A stretch of 64,000 nt of DNA, taken from Arenibacter sp. 6A1. Lineage in GTDB: Bacteria; Bacteroidota; Bacteroidia; Flavobacteriales; Flavobacteriaceae. Under the pieces are notes generated by a model, which did no database searches, was not told the DNA's origin, and saw nothing but the letters and a program-made list of their open reading frames with translations. The position numbers were made by a program, and so were the translations under genes. Each line of letters begins with the position of its first letter. Position 1 is the stretch's first letter. Shown here piece after piece: positions 8,494 through 18,019 of the stretch. Where the stretch lies: contig NZ_JAAXCQ010000014.1 in NCBI RefSeq assembly GCF_012272855.1, positions 1 through 64,000 on the forward strand, given 5' to 3'.

Positions 8494-11400
8494 TTAAAAA
8501 GTTAAGTTTAGACCTATGGAATAGTTTTTTAGATAAGGATAAATCCCTCCACTTCCTTGAATGGCCAGTTCTGTATTAATTCCATCTGGATAATCGTTAA
8601 TACTAAAAAGGTTTTCCCCTGCGATATAAATCCGGAGTTTGTCTATTTTATTCTTTTTTAATATTTCTTGTGGAATAGAATATCCTAATGTTAGGTTTTT
8701 GATTCGTAAATACGCACCATTCACAAGGTACTTGGTTTGTGTACTTCTACTAATACCATAATTTACCCCCCCCAAAGGATAGTTTCTAGGAAAAAAACCC
8801 TCTGTATTCTCCGGTGTCCAATAGTCTAACTGAGATTGGTAAACAACAGAAAATTCATCGATATAAGGGAAACGAACGCGGTTATTGATATAAAGATCTC
8901 TTTTACCAACCCCGTTGGCTAAAAATGAAAAATCGAAATTTTTATAGGTCACATTTCCAAAAAATCCATATTGATATCTTCTTGTTGAATTCCCTATTAC
9001 ACTACGGTCTCCAGGATTTGATAGGGTATTGTTGCCAAAGTTGATGATTCCATCGCCATTTTGGTCTATATATTTAATATCACCCGGGTTTTGATTACGA
9101 CCTTCCCAATGGGGTATACCTTCCTTTAGTGTTCCTCCGGTTAAATAATTAGGGCTGCTTGGATCCATATTTAGAGTGCCAGCTTCAAAATCGTCATTGG
9201 TATAATACCCATCAGTAGTATATCCCCAAATTTCTCCTAATTCTTGTCCGACATAATATTGCCCTAATAATCCTGCGGGATTGTCGAACTTAGTGATTTT
9301 GGATTGGTTGTCAGAAAGACTAATTCCAATGTTATAATTAACTTCACCAATCTTGTCATTCCAAGAAGCAGCAAATTCCCAACCTTTCGATTCCAAATCT
9401 GCGACATTTTCCAAAGGCGCATTGGCACCAAGTATGCCAGGTAACTCAGCACCAGGCGCCAACATATCCAAGGTTTGTCTTTTAAACCAATCGAAATTGA
9501 CGGCAAGCCTATTCCTGAAAAAATTAGCATCAAAACCTAGGTTAAGTGTTTGTACAGTTTCCCAAGTAAAAGATGTGCTCACCAAATTAGGCAACAATAG
9601 GGTGGCATACCTAGATCCAGTTTCTTCGTTTAACCAATTCACTGATCCGGTGTCCCCAAAATCCGTAATTCCTAAGCCCGGTATTGCTGGGTAAAGAGAA
9701 GAGGTGTTTTGGTTTCCAATTTCTCCCCAAGACCCTCTTAATTTTAAACTAGATAAAAAATCTATGGATTGCATGAAAGATTCGCGACCTAGGTGCCATC
9801 CTCCGGAAAAGGACGGAAAAAACCCGAATCGGTTGCCTTCTGGAAATCTGGATGATCCGTCATATCTACCACTTACTTCTAAAAAGTATTTTTCATCGAA
9901 ATTATAATTCAATCTTCCAAAATAACCTAGAACACTCCATTCCCCGTAGGAATCATCTGTGGTTTGGGCTCCTGTAGCACCCGATAGTGATGGTAGGTCT
10001 ACATTGATAAGATTATTTCTTTGAGAGATGAAAGTTTCAAAACTGTTCTCTTCACTATTTACACCTGCCAAAACATTAAAAGAATGCTTATTTAGATCAA
10101 TGGAATATTTTCCATATAAATTAAAAGCATTGTAATTGGTTTGAGTATTCTCTTTTCTAAAAAAAGTATTTACAGGATCTACGGCATTTAAGACAAACCT
10201 TTCTGGATTTACCGTTAATATTTGGTTGTCGCTGGTTGTTCTAGTTAGATTTTTTTTCTCGAAAGTATATTCTCCTACCAAGTTTAACCCTTTAGTGACA
10301 GCATAATCCAACTTTTGAAATAACCGAAGGTTGTCATTTAAAATCTTTGGGGCTACTTTAAGGCGTTCTATATTTGCCGGGGTAAAATAAGGAACTTCAG
10401 TTCCATCATCGAAAACATGATTACCACTGGCCGGGGTAAAGGAGTTAAAAGAAATAGCATCACTATAACTCCCCAACGGTGTTCTTCTTGTACTGTTTCT
10501 GTAAATAATATTTGTGGTCGCGACCAGTTTATCACTCAGGTTAGTCGTTAAGGATGCATTTACATTAAACTTTCTAAAACTATCGTTTCTTGTCACTATA
10601 ATACCATCTTCGTCACTATATCCGGCAGAAATTCGATAGCTAGTTTTATCCGAACCGCCACTAAAATTAAAATTATGGATTTGGGTAAATCCCAGATCGT
10701 TTATCCATTCTCCCATTAGATCAGTGTCAGCCAATGGATATCTTAGTCCACCCAATTCTGCGTAACCGTTGGGATATGTGGAAGGGTTTTCCCTATATTC
10801 TTCTAAAAACCCTACCCATGACGGAATATCTTGGCCAGTCCAAAAAGGGTTGGTCCCAAAATCGTTCACGGCATTGATAAAATCGTAGGTTGATGCTTTG
10901 TCAGGAATATCCTCAGGATACATAAAACTAAAGGTAGAGGAGTAATTAAATCGTATAGGCTGGTTTTTAGCTGGAGTTTTCGTGGTTATCAAGATAACCC
11001 CAAAAGCTGCTCTAGCCCCATATATAGAGGTTGCAGAGGCATCTTTTAGTACGGTGATCGAGGCTACGTCCTGCGGGTTGATATCGCTTACTGAGACAGG
11101 AACGTTATTCATCAAAATTAGTGGTCCTCCTCCGTTAATGGAAGTTGTTCCTCTAATATTTATCCCTAGACCAGAGGCTCCTGGTTGTCCAGAATTGGTA
11201 GTGATCTGAAGTCCTGGGATTGCACCTTGAATAGCTTCAATAGGATTGGTGACCGGGCGGTTTGCCAATATGTCTTCCATATCCACAGAACTAGTTGCCC
11301 CAGTAACATTTGCTTTCTTTTGGGTGCCAAACCCGACTACAACCACCTCGTCGAGCATCGCGGCATCTTCTACAAGGGAAACATTGATGGTAGATTTTCC

Positions 11401-11661
11401 TTTAGTATCCACTTCTTGTGGTAAATATCCCAAGGAACTAAAAACTAAAACAGCATCTTTAGTTACCTTGATTGCATAATTTCCGTCAAAATCTGAGGCT
11501 GTACCGATAGAAGTACCTTTTACGACAACGTTTACCCCTGGCACTGGCATATCCGTACTTTGATCTGTAATAACTCCTGTTATAGTTTTGTCTTGTGCAT
11601 GGATTGTGCCAAGAGCACCCATCAAGAAGAGCAAAACACAATGTTTAAATAGTTTTTTCAT
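8494..11661 (-). CDS. SusC/RagA-type TonB-dependent outer-membrane transporter (SusC1)
   Basis: 1055 residues. A signal peptide ends GTIHAQ, then a carboxypeptidase-regulatory-like domain (about 25-105, ITGVITD...VPGVNVVVKG...DFDGNYAI), then the RagA signature at the plug (EVVVVGFGTQKKANVTGA), the plug (about 115-230, IYGARAAFGVILITTK) and a C-terminal 22-strand-type barrel ending in an aromatic residue (GLNLTF). It imports glycan fragments into the periplasm using TonB energy. It is the first protein gene of the operon, transcribed away from HTCS1, with about 650 bases of intergenic control region. It is a paralogue of SusC2 at 25740-28946. Confidence 0.96.
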   Translation of the reverse strand: MKKLFKHCVLLFLMGALGTIHAQDKTITGVITDQSTDMPVPGVNVVVKGTSIGTASDFDGNYAIKVTKDAVLVFSSLGYLPQEVDTKGKSTINVSLVEDAAMLDEVVVVGFGTQKKANVTGATSSVDMEDILANRPVTNPIEAIQGAIPGLQITTNSGQPGASGLGINIRGTTSINGGGPLILMNNVPVSVSDINPQDVASITVLKDASATSIYGARAAFGVILITTKTPAKNQPIRFNYSSTFSFMYPEDIPDKASTYDFINAVNDFGTNPFWTGQDIPSWVGFLEEYRENPSTYPNGYAELGGLRYPLADTDLMGEWINDLGFTQIHNFNFSGGSDKTSYRISAGYSDEDGIIVTRNDSFRKFNVNASLTTNLSDKLVATTNIIYRNSTRRTPLGSYSDAISFNSFTPASGNHVFDDGTEVPYFTPANIERLKVAPKILNDNLRLFQKLDYAVTKGLNLVGEYTFEKKNLTRTTSDNQILTVNPERFVLNAVDPVNTFFRKENTQTNYNAFNLYGKYSIDLNKHSFNVLAGVNSEENSFETFISQRNNLINVDLPSLSGATGAQTTDDSYGEWSVLGYFGRLNYNFDEKYFLEVSGRYDGSSRFPEGNRFGFFPSFSGGWHLGRESFMQSIDFLSSLKLRGSWGEIGNQNTSSLYPAIPGLGITDFGDTGSVNWLNEETGSRYATLLLPNLVSTSFTWETVQTLNLGFDANFFRNRLAVNFDWFKRQTLDMLAPGAELPGILGANAPLENVADLESKGWEFAASWNDKIGEVNYNIGISLSDNQSKITKFDNPAGLLGQYYVGQELGEIWGYTTDGYYTNDDFEAGTLNMDPSSPNYLTGGTLKEGIPHWEGRNQNPGDIKYIDQNGDGIINFGNNTLSNPGDRSVIGNSTRRYQYGFFGNVTYKNFDFSFLANGVGKRDLYINNRVRFPYIDEFSVVYQSQLDYWTPENTEGFFPRNYPLGGVNYGISRSTQTKYLVNGAYLRIKNLTLGYSIPQEILKKNKIDKLRIYIAGENLFSINDYPDGINTELAIQGSGGIYPYLKNYSIGLNLTF

Positions 11662-11751
11662 AAAATTTAGTTTAATTTGGTTAGTTAATCATTCTGTTGG
11701 TTAATAAGTTTTTTTCCATTCAATTATAAGGGGCTCCGTTATTTTCTTTAG

Positions 11752-11850
11752 TTAGTGCGGAAACAGGGGTGACTGTTTTCTATGCCAGTGCATCACATAC
11801 ATCCATAGTGGAGCAATATTTTGCTTAGCCGATTTTACCATGGAGTTCAT
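11752..11850 (-). CDS. Possible 32-residue leader ORF upstream of susC1
   Basis: ATG at 11850-11848, stop at 11754-11752. The product starts MNSMVKSAKQNIAPLW and is rich in Met, Trp and His in its second half (MYVMHWH). It lies 90 bases before the susC1 start on the same strand. It is too short for codon statistics and could be chance, but a second short ORF directly upstream makes a leader region plausible. No family recognised. Confidence 0.3.
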   Translation of the reverse strand: MNSMVKSAKQNIAPLWMYVMHWHRKQSPLFPH

Positions 11851-11905
11851 TTAAAAAAATGTCTATACCGCCATGGCCTGCTTCGGTAGCGCAACCGTTC
11901 TTTTT

Positions 11906-11992
11906 TTAAATGGGGATGGTAGTAATCGGAGCAATGGTTATTCTGGTTCCCATGATGGCAGAATTTTTTAATAAATTTCTTGTCGATTTCAT
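11906..11992 (-). CDS. Possible 28-residue Thr/Ile-rich leader ORF
   Basis: ATG at 11992-11990, stop at 11908-11906, preceded by an A-rich stretch as is usual before Bacteroidetes starts. The C-terminal half reads MGTRITIAPITTIPI: four Thr and five Ile in 15 residues, resembling amino-acid-responsive leader peptides such as those of thr operons. A short stem (TACCG/CGGTA) and a T7 run follow between the two ORFs, weakly resembling an attenuator. Why such a leader would precede a SusC gene is unclear. Confidence 0.35.
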   Translation of the reverse strand: MKSTRNLLKNSAIMGTRITIAPITTIPI

Positions 11993-12109
11993 GTTTTGAA
12001 ATTTGTTATTTAGGTTAGAGAGGATATAATAGAAGATGTATATATTCTAATTAAAAAATATCCCCGTACAAATTTGGGATTTTAGATAAAACTTATATGG
12101 TGAGTTAAT

Positions 12110-12153
12110 CTTCAAAAACCTCCTGTATATTCCTCATATGAGGGGAGGTGAAG
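12110..12153. promoter_or_regulatory. Nested inverted repeat, candidate operator for HTCS1/SusC1
   Basis: A perfect 12-base palindrome CCTCATATGAGG (12132-12143) lies inside outer arms CTTCA/TGAAG (12110-12114 and 12149-12153) and ACCTCC/GGAGGT (12118-12123 and 12144-12149). The structure sits about 165 bases before HTCS1 and about 450 before susC1, without a flanking U-tract, so protein binding is more likely than termination. Confidence 0.4.
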
Positions 12154-12317
12154 AATATGTGACCCTTATTTGCCGAATATTGGGATTTTTATATAAAATT
12201 GTCTAAAATGTTGTTTTTTTAGCTGTAAAAGGATAAAAGCTATCATTAATGAATAAAATTCCATAATTTAGGCAAAACTATAATCAGCCTAGAGTTCAAA
12301 TATAAAACGACTTAATA

Positions 12318-15300
12318 TTGTTTACATTCACTTCAAATTTTGTTTTAGAAAGCGGTCTAAAGAATAAAAACTCCAACAAGTTTTATGTTACCACTTCCCC
12401 ATTGTCTGGGTTGATGATAATTCTATTTATGTTCTTGGCGAATCTCATGTTTGGGCAAGAAAAAGCAAACTTTATCAATTTAAATAAGAGTTTTTACGGT
12501 GGGTCTAAAATTTTGGAAGACCACTTAGGTTATATGTGGGTGACCAATGAGGATGGACTCTATAAATACGATGGATATGAATTTTCCTTTATCCCTTACC
12601 AACATATATTTGGTAAGGGATTTATTGGCGACCGACACAGTGTTATTGAAAAGGACAGCAATAACATTTGGATATCAACCCTGAATGGAGAGCTGACCAA
12701 AATTACTAACGGGACTATATATACTTCTTATAAGGAAAACATATCCAAAAAAGGAAAACCGGTTAGAATAAGTGCTATCACTACAGACAAAGAACATGTT
12801 TGGTTTGGTTCAAATAAAGGAATCTTATATAATCATACTAAACAAACAGAGCAAGTAGATAGTGTTCTAAGTCTTCCTAAAGACCTAAACAGGAACCAAA
12901 GTATTGCAGGCATTGTCTTAACCGATCCCGATAATATGTGGATAAGCACTAGTCGCGGGAAAATCTATCATCATATTTTAAATACCACTATCCTAAGGGA
13001 ATTAAAAACGCCATTCAGTGATTTTAGACAGAATATTAAGACCACAAAGGATCAAGAAGGAAAGCTATGGATAGGAACAGAATTAAAAGGTCTATTTGTT
13101 TATAATCCTTCAACCGACACCTTTTCTCAGCCCTTCGAACAGGAAAGCTTTAACGGATCCTTAAAAACTAAGATGATTATTTCCTTATATAGTGACAACT
13201 CAGGTATTATTTGGGCCGGTACTGATGGCGATGGTCTTTTCAAGATAAACCCTAAAAATAACCAAATCACAAACTATAAACATGAAGAATACAACAGATT
13301 ATCGATAGGAAGCAATACCGTTCCCTTTATAACTGAAGATAGCAAAGGAAACAAATGGTTTGTTTTGAAAAAGGGAGAGATCAATATACTTCCTCAACAA
13401 AATCCCAACGTTAAATATTTTAATAGCACGGTTAACAATGCTCCAGCAAGGGTTCTTTCTTTATTAAAAACTAAAGATGGCTCTTTATGGATTGGAATAG
13501 ACGAGAAAGGACTGACTCGCATAATGCCAAATGGCAGAAAAGTACAATACAATAATTCTGAAAAAAACGAATTTTACTTTAAAGGCAAATATGTTCAAAG
13601 TTTAGTAGAAGATAGTAAAGGGAATCTTTGGATAGGTACCTACCAAAATGGTCTGTGGGTGTACAATCTAGACAAAAGAACCTTTACTAGAGTAAAAACC
13701 ACTAAGGAAACGGAAATTCCTTCCTCTGATATACGGTGCTTATTTAAGGACCATAAAGATAGAATTTGGGCAACTATGTCAACGGCAATTCATGTTTTTT
13801 CTAAGGACCAAGATTTGTTAGCTGTTTTTGGTTATCATGAAAACGGTCTTAGCGGAACCATATCTCAGTCCGTTTCACAAGACGAAAATCAAAATATTTG
13901 GGTAGCTCTGAGTAATAGTGGTCTATATAGGCTTAATGAAGATATAAACGATTTATCTAAATCGGCCTTTATTCCTTTTGAATACGGTCCAAAGAAGAAT
14001 GAAGCTTATTACCAATATAATATCAAGACAATTTATCCGGACTACAAAGGAGGCTTATGGCTGATTAGTAGCTCTGGAAGGTTAATAAGGTTTGATTTGA
14101 GAAATAAATCTTTTATTTCCTATTCCTCTACAGGAAATTTGCACGGTCTCTCTCTGACCTCTCTTTTGTTAGAAGACTCTGAAAACATATGGCTCGGGAG
14201 TAAAAACGGCATTCATCATTATAATTTAGAAAATCATAAAATAAGATCTTTTTATCAAACCGACGGCCTCCAAGGTAATGTATATTCCAGAGCTGTCTTT
14301 AAAGATAGTAGCGGGGTACTATATTTTGGAGGAGACCAGGGTGTTTCTGCCTTCCGGCCGAGTACTATGGAAAAAAAAGATACTTCGGCCAAACTTTACC
14401 TACATAGCCTAGAAATCTTAAATAAAAGTGCTTCTCAAATAATTAGTGATCAATTAACTAATGGAATAGAAGGTATGAAATATTTGGAATTAGATCCAGG
14501 TCAATCCTCCTTTTCTTTTAAGTTTTCGGCAATTGACAATCTTTTAAACTCTAATTACCATTATGCCTATCGGCTTAAGGGTTTTGATAAAGAGTGGATT
14601 CCCGCTAAAAAAGAACGTCTGGCTACCTATACCAATATTTCCCACGGGGCTTATTCTTTTGAAGTTAAAGCAGGTACTTCCAAAGATACATGGGATATTG
14701 ACCCTATATCGTTAGATATTTATATTAAACCGGTTTGGTATAAAAGTAAGGTAGCCTACCTGATATATTTTATACTTATAAGCTTATTGTTCTATGGAGT
14801 TATTGTTTGGATACGGTTAAAAAATAAATTGGAAAAAGAGGAATGGAAAAATAATAAAGAAAAAGAATTATATGCTTTAAAAATGGATTTTTTCACTAAA
14901 ATGTCCCATGAAATTCAAACGCCACTTACTTTAATATTAGGGCCAATAGATGATATGTTACAAAGGGAAGGTGCCAATGGTAACGCCCTATTAAGGCAGC
15001 GATTGTTGATGTTAAAGAACAATGCTCATAGACTCTCGAGAATTGTAACGGATTTAATAACCATACGCAACAAGGAATTAAACACCCTGAGAATTTATGC
15101 CTCACAAAACAATTTAACAGTACACCTTAAAACCATTGCTTTATCTTTTTCGGAACAGGCGCGTTTTAAAAACATTAATTTTCACCAGGAGCTTCCAAAA
15201 GAGGACTTTATAATATGGTATGATTATGATAAGATCGAACACGTATGCTATAATTTAATCTCCAACGCTTTTAAATTTAGTCCAATAGGAGGCGAAATAA

Positions 15301-16475
15301 CTTTAAAGATAGAGCAATCAACTAAAGACAATGTAACTATTTCTATTAAGGATTCGGGACCAGGGATACCTAAGGAAGAATTAGATTTAATATTTGAACT
15401 TTTTTACCAAGCTAAATTAGGAAAGCACCAGAAAGGCTCTGGAATTGGTTTGGCCCTTACGAAAGAACTAATTAGTTTACATCATGGAAAAATTGATGTG
15501 CAGTCTTCCGCTGATACCGGTACCTGTTTTAAAGTTACTTTACCTACAAAAGAAAGTACATTTACTGAAGAAGAAAAAATTAGAGTTACCCAAAAAAATA
15601 TTGTAAATCAAGAATTGACTGGAGAATGGACTCCTAATGTAAAAGCGAACCAAATTTATAAGGTCAATGATAAAAAATCACATACTATACTCATTGTTGA
15701 GGACAATATAGATATGCAGATATTTTTAAAAAACATCTTAGAACAAGAATATCATCTGCTCATTGCGGAAAATGGTGAACAAGGGATGGCTATAGCCGAA
15801 AGAAACAGTCCGGACCTAATTGTTAGCGATATCATGATGCCGAAAATGGATGGTATTAATATGAGTGAAAAACTACAAAAACAAAAATCAACGGGACATA
15901 TCCCAATCATATTAATGACAGCTGAAAATACTGACAACATAAAAATAAAAGCACTGAATTCAGGGGCTGTGCAATTCATAAAAAAACCTTTTGACTATCA
16001 CGAACTATTGTTGAAAGTAAAAAACCTGATTATATCTAGGCAAAAAATATTATCCAAGTTAAAAATGGACCTAGTTAATATTCCGAATAAGAATATGATT
16101 CTTTCCAAAGACGAAATATTTATGCAAAACTTAACTAAAGAGGTTTGTGAAAATATTGAAAACCCCGATTTTAAGCTAGAAGAATTATCGAAGCTGATGA
16201 ATATGAGTTACTCCGCTATATACCGAAATTGCCAAGACATTACGGGAAAAACATTAATAGAATTTGTTAGAAACCAACGCTTAAAGAAAGCAGCCATATT
16301 GATTTTGGAACAAGGGTACAATATTTCTGAAGCCTCTTTTATGTCCGGTTACAAAAGTTCCAAATACTTCACAAAGTGTTTCAAGGAGGAATATGGAATA
16401 TCTCCGGCTTCCTTAAAAAGGGAAGCAAAATCTATAGGCCTAGAAACAACTATGAAAAGATATAAATTTAATTAA
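12318..16475 (+). CDS. Hybrid two-component system regulator (HTCS1)
   Basis: 1385 residues from the TTG at 12318. An in-frame ATG at 12414 (residue 33, MIILFMFLANLMFGQ) is an alternative, but it would leave the signal peptide without basic residues. Domains: two-bladed Reg_prop periplasmic sensor (about 50-690, repeated -LWIGT-/-IWAGTDGDGL-), Y_Y_Y domain (about 715-800), one membrane helix (about 811-833), HisKA with His864 in MSHEIQTPL (Gln where Arg is usual), HATPase, receiver with Asp1171 (SDIMMPKMDG), and AraC-type HTH (about 1285-1371). Proteins of this design bind oligosaccharide in the periplasm and activate the neighbouring susCD operon. It is divergent from SusC1, its probable target. 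Confidence 0.95.
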   Translation: MFTFTSNFVLESGLKNKNSNKFYVTTSPLSGLMIILFMFLANLMFGQEKANFINLNKSFYGGSKILEDHLGYMWVTNEDGLYKYDGYEFSFIPYQHIFGKGFIGDRHSVIEKDSNNIWISTLNGELTKITNGTIYTSYKENISKKGKPVRISAITTDKEHVWFGSNKGILYNHTKQTEQVDSVLSLPKDLNRNQSIAGIVLTDPDNMWISTSRGKIYHHILNTTILRELKTPFSDFRQNIKTTKDQEGKLWIGTELKGLFVYNPSTDTFSQPFEQESFNGSLKTKMIISLYSDNSGIIWAGTDGDGLFKINPKNNQITNYKHEEYNRLSIGSNTVPFITEDSKGNKWFVLKKGEINILPQQNPNVKYFNSTVNNAPARVLSLLKTKDGSLWIGIDEKGLTRIMPNGRKVQYNNSEKNEFYFKGKYVQSLVEDSKGNLWIGTYQNGLWVYNLDKRTFTRVKTTKETEIPSSDIRCLFKDHKDRIWATMSTAIHVFSKDQDLLAVFGYHENGLSGTISQSVSQDENQNIWVALSNSGLYRLNEDINDLSKSAFIPFEYGPKKNEAYYQYNIKTIYPDYKGGLWLISSSGRLIRFDLRNKSFISYSSTGNLHGLSLTSLLLEDSENIWLGSKNGIHHYNLENHKIRSFYQTDGLQGNVYSRAVFKDSSGVLYFGGDQGVSAFRPSTMEKKDTSAKLYLHSLEILNKSASQIISDQLTNGIEGMKYLELDPGQSSFSFKFSAIDNLLNSNYHYAYRLKGFDKEWIPAKKERLATYTNISHGAYSFEVKAGTSKDTWDIDPISLDIYIKPVWYKSKVAYLIYFILISLLFYGVIVWIRLKNKLEKEEWKNNKEKELYALKMDFFTKMSHEIQTPLTLILGPIDDMLQREGANGNALLRQRLLMLKNNAHRLSRIVTDLITIRNKELNTLRIYASQNNLTVHLKTIALSFSEQARFKNINFHQELPKEDFIIWYDYDKIEHVCYNLISNAFKFSPIGGEITLKIEQSTKDNVTISIKDSGPGIPKEELDLIFELFYQAKLGKHQKGSGIGLALTKELISLHHGKIDVQSSADTGTCFKVTLPTKESTFTEEEKIRVTQKNIVNQELTGEWTPNVKANQIYKVNDKKSHTILIVEDNIDMQIFLKNILEQEYHLLIAENGEQGMAIAERNSPDLIVSDIMMPKMDGINMSEKLQKQKSTGHIPIILMTAENTDNIKIKALNSGAVQFIKKPFDYHELLLKVKNLIISRQKILSKLKMDLVNIPNKNMILSKDEIFMQNLTKEVCENIENPDFKLEELSKLMNMSYSAIYRNCQDITGKTLIEFVRNQRLKKAAILILEQGYNISEASFMSGYKSSKYFTKCFKEEYGISPASLKREAKSIGLETTMKRYKFN

Positions 16476-16764
16476 ATCAATTTTTCATAAATGCCCAAAA
16501 TAGGTTTGCCTGACATACAGCCAAATTGGACTTTAGGAGTTGTAATCTTATTTATTATATAAAGTTAAGAATAACATTCTTAATTTTAAAAAATTATAAA
16601 AGCCCTAACCGATACCATGCTGCCTATAAAGAAAGAACGGAATAGCCTTTCCTAGCTTGTTCGTGACACGACATATACCCAGTTCAACTATATAAATGAT
16701 GCAAGGAGCAGGTGGAGTTCGGAGCCGAAAGTTTCCCAGGAAATGGAATCAAAAAAAAAAGGCA

Positions 16765-17000
16765 ATAGCAAGAACTTATAAGTGACCAAAGAAGGATTTT
16801 TGTATCCTTAAGGATTATGACCATTACGATCGCAAAGGGATTGGATGGAGCATGAGTAGTGGTTTGAGTGCTGAAGAAGCATACTTTCGGCGTGCAGGAT
16901 GGTAATAAAGAATCGGGATATAGTCAAGAGACTTATTTACCATTCAGACAGTGGGGAGAAATATGACTGTGAGAATTTTGGAACGAAATACAAATCTTAA
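16765..17000 (+). pseudogene. Degenerate IS3-family transposase (OrfB) fragment
   Basis: Three frames together spell the conserved DDE-transposase core of IS3 elements in the right order: TKEGFLYP (16785-16808), then DRKGIGWSMSSGLSAEEA (from 16828, next frame), then a 33-codon frame 16899-17000 containing KNRDIVKRL and IYHSDSGEKYDCENF, which carries the second catalytic Asp. Active relatives read TKEG-LYL, DRK-IGWSLS and -HSDRG-QYAC at these spots. At least two frameshifts and in-frame stops make it inactive. Upstream, an EFGAESFPG-like stretch near 16716 may extend it. The N-terminal part and the final Glu region are gone. Confidence 0.82.
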
Positions 17001-17137
17001 AAACGTACCTTAACTAATAATGCGGGTTTTATTTACAAGCCCTCAAATTTTTTCGAGATTAAACAGGTTTAGATCCACAAGAATGTGGTTATATTCAATT
17101 TATAGTAATTACAGGGTATAAATAGGTGTAAAAACAA

Positions 17138-17170
17138 CAATACTAAACCTTTTTTGGAAAATTTTACACC
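17138..17170. repeat. Diverged element, copy 1 (upstream of GH20 gene)
   Basis: Begins CAATACTAAACC and ends TTTTACACC. It matches 25621-25652 at 28 positions with four transitions and one 1-base indel. It lies 378 bases before the GH20 start. It could be a shared operator or promoter of the region-B genes, or the end of a decayed mobile element. Confidence 0.5.
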
Positions 17171-17548
17171 ACTGAAAGTTCTTTGTGTTCTACATTGCCG
17201 TCTAAAATAAAGTGAATTTATATTTCAATGGTAGGCCAATGATAAAATATACTTATCAACCCCATTTTTTAGAGTTTATTAATCTTATTCATAATTGTAT
17301 ATGATAATTCCAATACACTTAATAAACTTAAGGGCATCCCGTCTATTACGTATCAATTGCATACCAAAAGGAATCAAATAGACAATTATTGGGGTCGTAC
17401 GTATATTTTAATGACTTGAGTATTTAGGCAGTTGGTGTTCCAAAATTGATTCTACTTGAATTGTGACATTATTTTCCTAATTAGAACTAAAGTCATTTTC
17501 TTGATACAGTGAACTACAAATCACATAAAATATAATATTCTTAAAACC

Positions 17549-18019
17549 ATGATAAAGAAAGTATACATACTTGTTACATTTTTCGCATTTATTGGAATTT
17601 TAAAAGTCAGGGCAACAGATCCTAAGTCCTTAAAGGATTATCTGGTCCCCAAACCTAAAGACTTAAACATCAGTCAGGGTGAATTCACGCATAATAGTGG
17701 TAGAATAATTGCTTATGGAATTGCAAAAAATAGAGGGCTGCGTTTCTCAGCAAGATATCTCCAAGATATATTAGCAAAAAAAGGGATGAATTTCTTCATT
17801 GCCGGTAATATTGCCTATGGGGAGTCCCCGAGGATTGAATTGATAATTAATCCGGAAAAGGTACGTAAAGTTCAGGGATACCATCTTGAAGTATCGGATC
17901 AGCATATTTCTATAACGGCACATGATGAAGCCGGACTTTATTACGGAGTTCTGACCTTTGGACAAGTTCTTGAATACAGTGTAGGCAAGGGGGGGGGTTC
18001 CCGCCTTGGAAATATATGA
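17549..18019 (+). CDS. GH20 beta-N-acetylhexosaminidase, N-terminal half (frameshifted)
   Basis: 156 residues: a signal peptide (MIKKVYILVTFFAFIGIL), then YLVPKPKDL and a full GH20 N-terminal domain, ending with the expected lead into the barrel (DEAGLYYGVLTFGQVLEY). The frame then reads through a G9 run at 17989-17997 into out-of-frame sequence and stops at 18019. With eight Gs the frame would continue as VPALEIYDHPDF, exactly the junction expected for GH20, into the ORF from 18006. So this is one gene of about 650 codons split by a one-base homopolymer change: mutation, phase-variable slippage, or a sequencing error. Confidence 0.85.
   Translation: MIKKVYILVTFFAFIGILKVRATDPKSLKDYLVPKPKDLNISQGEFTHNSGRIIAYGIAKNRGLRFSARYLQDILAKKGMNFFIAGNIAYGESPRIELIINPEKVRKVQGYHLEVSDQHISITAHDEAGLYYGVLTFGQVLEYSVGKGGGSRLGNI
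17989..17997 (+). repeat. G9 homopolymer at the GH20 frameshift
   Basis: Nine consecutive G in an AT-rich gene, exactly where the GH20 frame breaks. G7 runs elsewhere (about 20553 in a sulfatase, about 27434 in susC2) are in frame. Removing one G restores the full protein. Confidence 0.85.

Larger units (their letters stand above)
11662..12317. other. Divergent control region between SusC1 and HTCS1
   Basis: 656 bases. The half next to susC1 holds two tiny leftward ORFs (11752-11850 and 11906-11992). The half next to HTCS1 holds a nested inverted repeat (12110-12153). It also has two similar sites, TTGGGATTTT-A-ATAAAA-like, starting at 12074 and 12180, 106 bases apart (about ten helical turns). 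Promoters for both directions must lie here, but none is unambiguous. Confidence 0.6.
16476..17548. other. Gene-poor 1.07-kb region with transposase relic
   Basis: No intact gene. It contains the IS3-family relic (16765-17000) and the diverged element at 17138-17170, which is repeated upstream of susC2. The rest shows short, stop-riddled frames. It separates region A from region B and may be an old insertion or recombination site. The last 100-400 bases should contain the promoter of the GH20/sulfatase genes. Confidence 0.65.

Noticed and set aside
9353-9694. 113-codon plus-strand frame inside susC1
   Set aside because: Lies wholly within the well-supported SusC1 barrel; composition shows no protein family and its strand opposes the gene.
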